From Candidatus Altarchaeota archaeon (GTDB lineage Archaea > SpSt-1190), in NCBI GenBank assembly GCA_030590165.1, contig JAUUZA010000013.1, positions 1 through 15,797 on the forward strand: a stretch of DNA of 15,797 nucleotides. Reading direction: 5' to 3'. The position numbers and the translations under genes are program-made. Below are positions 12,357 through 15,797 of the stretch, in pieces. Below the pieces are notes generated by a model. It saw only the letters and a list, made by a program, of their open reading frames with translations. It did no database searches and was not told the origin of the DNA. Numbering within the stretch: position 1 is the first letter of the stretch; every line of letters starts with the position of its first letter.

Positions 12357-14021
12357 ATGAAGTATGAAGTTCTAGCAAAAATGTATGCAGAGCTTGAGGG
12401 AACTTCATCAACACTTAGTAAAATTGATTTAATTGCTAATTTTCTTAGAAAAGTTCCAAAACCACTTCTCAAACGAATTACTTATTTATTAAAAGGTGAA
12501 ATTTTTCCACCTTGGCTTCAAAAAGAGTTAAACATGGCTGAAAAGATGGCAATGACTGCAATTTCTAGAACATCGGGTGCCAATAGGGACGAGGTATTGA
12601 ATTTATTAAAGAAAAAAGGGGACCTTGGGTCGAGTGCTGCAGCTCTTCTTGTGTTACGAAAACAATCAGTGTTATTCAAAGAAGAGTTAACAGTGAATAA
12701 AGTATATAATTCACTTAAAAAAATTTCACAAGCTACAGGTGAAGGTAGTGTTGATAAAAAAATTTCACTCTTGGCTGAGCTTCTTAGTAATGCCGAACCG
12801 GAGGGTGTAAAATATATCATTAGGACTGTTCTTGGTCAATTAAGAATTGGTGTTGGAGAAGGAGTTATTCGTGAAGCTTTGGCTAAGGCTTTTCAGGTAT
12901 CGCCAGAATTAGTTGAGAAAGCGAATGCAGTGTTGAATGATTTTGGTGAAGTTGCAGAACTTGCATTAAAAGGGGAAAAGGCATTAGAAAAAGTGAAATT
13001 GAATATTGGGCGTCCACTAAAGGCTATGCTTTATCCAAAAACTGAGAATATGGAAGAGGGACTTGAAAAAACAGGACTTCCCGTTCAAATAGAGTATAAA
13101 TATGATGGATTCAGGACTCAGATTCATAAGAAAGGAAAAGAGGTTAAAATTTTTACAAGAAGGCTTGATGATGTTACACATCAGTTTCCAGATGTAGTTA
13201 AAGCAGTAAGAAAGGGAGTGAATGTTAAAAATGTAGTAATTGATAGTGAAACAGTTGGGATAAATCCCAAGACTGGAAAATGGGTTCCCTTTCAAAAAAT
13301 TAGTAGGAGAATAAGGAGAAAATACGAAGTAGAAAAAATGGCCAAAGAAATTCCTGTCATTACTTATTTGTTTGACCTTCTTTATTTAGATAATTTAACT
13401 CTTATTGATTTAACGCAGGGTGAAAGATTTGAGATGTTGAGAAAAACATTTACACCTTCAAACGAATTAAAACTTGTAGATTTTCTTAAGACAAAAAATA
13501 AAAAAGAAGCTGAAGCATTTTACACTAAGGCTCTCGCTATAAAAACTGAAGGGGTAATGTTGAAAAATATAAGTTCACCGTACAAGCCAGGTCAAAGAGT
13601 TGGTTATGGGTATAAACTTAAACCAGAAACTGAAACACTTGACCTTGTAATAGTTGGTGCAGAATGGGGTGAAGGTAAACGTGCAAAATGGCTCAGTAGT
13701 TTTATTGTGGCTGCAAAACAAGGAGATAATTTTGTTGAAATTGGAAAAGTTGCAACAGGAACAACTGAGGCAGATTTAGAAATTTTGACAGAGTCATTAA
13801 AACCTTTGTTTTTGAAGGAAAAAGGAACTTTTGTAACAATCAAACCCAAAATAATTATTGAAGTTGGTTTTCAAGAAATTCAGAAGAGCTCAAAATATAA
13901 TAGTGGGTTTGCCTTGAGGTTTCCACGCATGATTAGGATTAGGAATGATAAATCAATTGATGAATTGAATACTTTAGCAAGAATAAGATTTCTGTTTGAA
14001 TCACAGTTTAAGTTTTCATAA
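12357..14021 (+). CDS. lig: ATP-dependent DNA ligase
   Basis: Seals nicks in replication (Okazaki fragments) and repair. At 554 residues it is the normal length for the archaeal/eukaryotic ligase I family. Domain order: N-terminal helical DNA-binding domain (1 to about 215), adenylation domain with motif I EYKYDG (nucleophile Lys248), motif III region VIDSETVGI, FQKISRRIRRKYE, motif IV EGVMLKN, motif V YKLKPE, then the OB-fold domain ending FPRMIRIRNDKSIDE. All nucleotidyltransferase motifs are intact. The ATG is 25 bases from a symmetric TATA box shared with the divergent nitroreductase gene. The 3' end overlaps the convergent thermonuclease gene by 14 bases. No PCNA-interaction box was looked for beyond the N-terminus, and none is obvious. 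Confidence 0.96.
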   Translation: MKYEVLAKMYAELEGTSSTLSKIDLIANFLRKVPKPLLKRITYLLKGEIFPPWLQKELNMAEKMAMTAISRTSGANRDEVLNLLKKKGDLGSSAAALLVLRKQSVLFKEELTVNKVYNSLKKISQATGEGSVDKKISLLAELLSNAEPEGVKYIIRTVLGQLRIGVGEGVIREALAKAFQVSPELVEKANAVLNDFGEVAELALKGEKALEKVKLNIGRPLKAMLYPKTENMEEGLEKTGLPVQIEYKYDGFRTQIHKKGKEVKIFTRRLDDVTHQFPDVVKAVRKGVNVKNVVIDSETVGINPKTGKWVPFQKISRRIRRKYEVEKMAKEIPVITYLFDLLYLDNLTLIDLTQGERFEMLRKTFTPSNELKLVDFLKTKNKKEAEAFYTKALAIKTEGVMLKNISSPYKPGQRVGYGYKLKPETETLDLVIVGAEWGEGKRAKWLSSFIVAAKQGDNFVEIGKVATGTTEADLEILTESLKPLFLKEKGTFVTIKPKIIIEVGFQEIQKSSKYNSGFALRFPRMIRIRNDKSIDELNTLARIRFLFESQFKFS

Positions 14022-14646
14022 AATCAATTAAACCAAAATCATCAAATAAAAAAACAAAATTTCCTAATTTTATTGAAATTATTTCTGAACAACTTGCACA
14101 TAAATTACTTACTTCTTCTCTTTGTCTTCCATCACTTTCAATAAAAAAATTTGAATTTAATTTTTTATTACAAATATTTTGTACCTTAACCCATTGACCA
14201 TATTTATTCACTTCATTAATTCTAATACATGAATTATTTGATGATTTCCATAAACAACCTTTTTCATTTTTTATGGCATCTATTTGAGCATTGATAAGTT
14301 TATCATAGTGAAAATAATTTGGAAAAAGATTATATGATTTAGCGTAACCATTCTCAACCATTTGTAAGTTTATTGATTGTTCTGGATTGAGATGTCTTAA
14401 AAATCTGTCATATTTATCTTTATTCACTAAATCCCTTTGCATTATTATTGTTTGTCCTGTAATATTTTTCAAAAATTGAGTGGCTTCAAAAAAACATCTC
14501 TGACCTTTTTCAGGTGAATTTATTCCAAGAAGACGAATTGTTCCTAAACTTGTTTCAATAGTGTCACCATCAATAATTCGTTCTAAGTTTGCAAATTCAA
14601 GTGGATAAATAAAGAGTAATAGAGCATAGAATAGCTCTTTAAACAT
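14008..14646 (-). CDS. Secreted thermonuclease (SNase-like) with a lamin-tail-like C-terminal domain
   Basis: The protein has 212 residues. The N-terminal hydrophobic segment (MFKELFYALLLFIYPLEFA) is a signal peptide or anchor, so the enzyme acts outside the membrane. Residues 20-135 are a staphylococcal-nuclease domain: RIIDGDTI (Asp26, Asp28), RLLGINSPE (Arg38, Glu46) and DKYDRFLR (Arg81), matching the catalytic Arg35, Glu43 and Arg87 of SNase. The Ca2+ ligand Asp40 is Asn43 here. Residues from about 139 read CIRINEVNKYGQWVKVQN, the opening of a lamin-tail (LTD) domain, common after surface nucleases. The start codon overlaps the TAA of the upstream CARDB gene by one base (TAATG), so the two are translationally coupled. 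It ends inside the convergent ligase gene. Confidence 0.85.
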   Translation of the reverse strand: MFKELFYALLLFIYPLEFANLERIIDGDTIETSLGTIRLLGINSPEKGQRCFFEATQFLKNITGQTIIMQRDLVNKDKYDRFLRHLNPEQSINLQMVENGYAKSYNLFPNYFHYDKLINAQIDAIKNEKGCLWKSSNNSCIRINEVNKYGQWVKVQNICNKKLNSNFFIESDGRQREEVSNLCASCSEIISIKLGNFVFLFDDFGLIDFMKT

Positions 14647-15797
14647 TAATTTACCTCCAGATAAATTGAAACTTTATTATTTGTCCCTTTCAATTCCCTA
14701 AGGAGTGCTGGAATTGCAATTTCATAATTATAATATCCATACAATCCAATTGTTGGTTGTTTTGTTTCAACAATAAAAATGATGTCTTGACTCCCATTAT
14801 ATTCACTTCCTCCATCACTTGCATCCCAGAGAATTCCAGTATCCCAAGAAGAAGAAGGTCCAGATTCAATTATTGGAACATCAGTAATAATTATTCCCAT
14901 TGTATCAAAAGACCCAACATTGTCAGCTTCATCATTATTGTCAGTATCATATTTTTTTCTTATACTGTCAGTTGTATTTTCAGTTTTAAGTGCTAAGTCT
15001 AATTCATTAAAATCATTTGTTCCATTGAGAGCTTTAAGTTTCGTAAAATCAATTAGTGAATCAGAATCTACAAAGAAAATATTTCCTTTGTTTTGTTGAG
15101 ATATCCATTGTTTTAATGTATTGCCCTCGTTGTCCCCTGTGGATTTTATAAAAGAAGTATTTCCATAAATATAGCTCCACATTTTTACATTTATTCCTGT
15201 TGAATTATCATTATTATTTTCAAAATCTTCTGTAAGTTCGTTAAGTGGGTCAACTGTAACTAAAATACTATGATTACAAATTTCAAAGTTATGTGAAATA
15301 TTTGCATAAGTCCAAGAATCAATATCTACATCAACAAAAGTTTCTCCAATAAATGAAGAAACCCCATTACAGGAAGTTCCATTAAACCAAATTCTTAAGT
15401 TTGAAATGTCAATTCCTCCTAAATTTGTAATATTTGCACTTATTTTGATAGTTTCTTCCTCTTTCGGTTCAGAATTATTGAGATAAATTTTATTTATTGA
15501 AGCATCTACAATTGCGTCCCCCCCAGAATAACTGTCAAAAGTTGTTACATAAAAGAAAATGTGAGTTGAATTTTCTGAGAAGTCATATTGAGAGGTTGGA
15601 TTAATTTCCCACGTTGAACAATTTTGCGTTTGAAAATTCCATGATGTACAGTGAGCGATTACATCTACTGAAACACTTTTTTTTGGTAAGATTATTTTTG
15701 CTTGTGAATAATTACCTATTGGGTTGGCTGCGATTATTGGTGTCATATTTGAAAGTTTATTTGAGGTTGTTCCTGAATAACTATTATTGAATTGAAC
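14646..15797 (-). CDS. CARDB-type surface/exported protein, 5' end outside the window
   Basis: The reading frame is open to the window edge (17 codons precede the first internal ATG at 15746), so the gene starts beyond 15797 and 383 residues are visible. It contains a CARDB-like Ig-fold (about visible residues 100-205): IYLNNSEPKEEETIKISANI, NISHNFEICNHSILVTVDP and the end motif NELTEDFENNND. Downstream is a second domain with Asp/Asn-rich turns (YDTDNNDEADN), TGILWDASDGGSE and a beta-rich C-terminus. Many Asn-x-Ser/Thr sites suggest N-glycosylation. There is no C-terminal membrane anchor, so anchoring, if any, would be at the unseen N-terminus. It is coupled to the secreted nuclease. An extracellular binding role is inferred. 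Confidence 0.8.
   Translation of the reverse strand, partial: VQFNNSYSGTTSNKLSNMTPIIAANPIGNYSQAKIILPKKSVSVDVIAHCTSWNFQTQNCSTWEINPTSQYDFSENSTHIFFYVTTFDSYSGGDAIVDASINKIYLNNSEPKEEETIKISANITNLGGIDISNLRIWFNGTSCNGVSSFIGETFVDVDIDSWTYANISHNFEICNHSILVTVDPLNELTEDFENNNDNSTGINVKMWSYIYGNTSFIKSTGDNEGNTLKQWISQQNKGNIFFVDSDSLIDFTKLKALNGTNDFNELDLALKTENTTDSIRKKYDTDNNDEADNVGSFDTMGIIITDVPIIESGPSSSWDTGILWDASDGGSEYNGSQDIIFIVETKQPTIGLYGYYNYEIAIPALLRELKGTNNKVSIYLEVN

Noticed and set aside
14757-14996. Plus-strand ORF of 79 codons inside the CARDB gene
   Set aside because: It has a Ser/Ile/Asn-rich composition with no domain and is fully antisense to a well-supported coding region.

Overview
The window looks like chromosome from a low-GC archaeon, probably a small-genome DPANN-type lineage (Woesearchaeota/Pacearchaeota-like is my best guess, from gene content only). 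The archaeal evidence is direct: an archaeal-type initiator tRNA with the A1:U72 pair and three G:C pairs in the anticodon stem, tRNA genes without an encoded CCA end, a full archaeal ATP-dependent DNA ligase, a TrmB-family regulator, and many genes with a TATA-like box centred 23-26 bases before the start codon, i.e. leaderless promoters. GTG starts are common. Genes are tightly packed and no gene-free stretch exceeds 300 bases.

Layout. 1-1228 (-): CTP synthase, cut by a stop about 130 residues before the expected end. 1324-1398: initiator tRNA-Met. 1465-1980: unrecognised protein. 2136-2234: 32-residue membrane peptide with a strong Shine-Dalgarno site. 2231-2983 (-): UppP-family lipid-PP phosphatase, divergent from an MFS permease (3042-4220). 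4354-4710 (-): small exported protein whose frame continues 49 codons past its stop, divergent from a ZIP metal transporter (4770-5495). 5506-5663 (-): tRNA-Ala and tRNA-Val. 5694-6086 (-): half-size EamA permease, divergent from a Ca2+-type P-ATPase (6155-8341). 8374-8448: tRNA-Ile. 8463-9185 (-): flavodoxin with a long Lys-rich tail. 9242-9313: tRNA-Cys, followed after 2 bases by a four-helix membrane protein. 9610-10649 (-): zinc-ribbon/GIY-YIG-like protein and an unrecognised protein. 10713-10742: 9-codon micro-ORF. 10752-11658 (-): frameshifted TrmB regulator overlapping a 42-residue four-Cys protein. 11713-12306 (-): nitroreductase, divergent from DNA ligase (12357-14021). 14008-15797 (-): secreted thermonuclease with a lamin-tail-like domain, translationally coupled to a CARDB surface protein that runs off the window.

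How the genes relate. Most are housekeeping or envelope functions: nucleotide synthesis, tRNAs, nick sealing, metal and small-molecule transport, lipid-carrier recycling, redox flavoproteins and a secreted nuclease/adhesin pair. I do not see a defence island, CRISPR array, insertion sequence or prophage. The most unusual signals are three interrupted reading frames (an in-frame TAA, a TAA or frameshift, and a one-base frameshift), several overlooked tiny genes, a tRNA abutting an mRNA start, an odd tRNA-Cys, and divergent gene pairs sharing one TATA element midway between two start codons.
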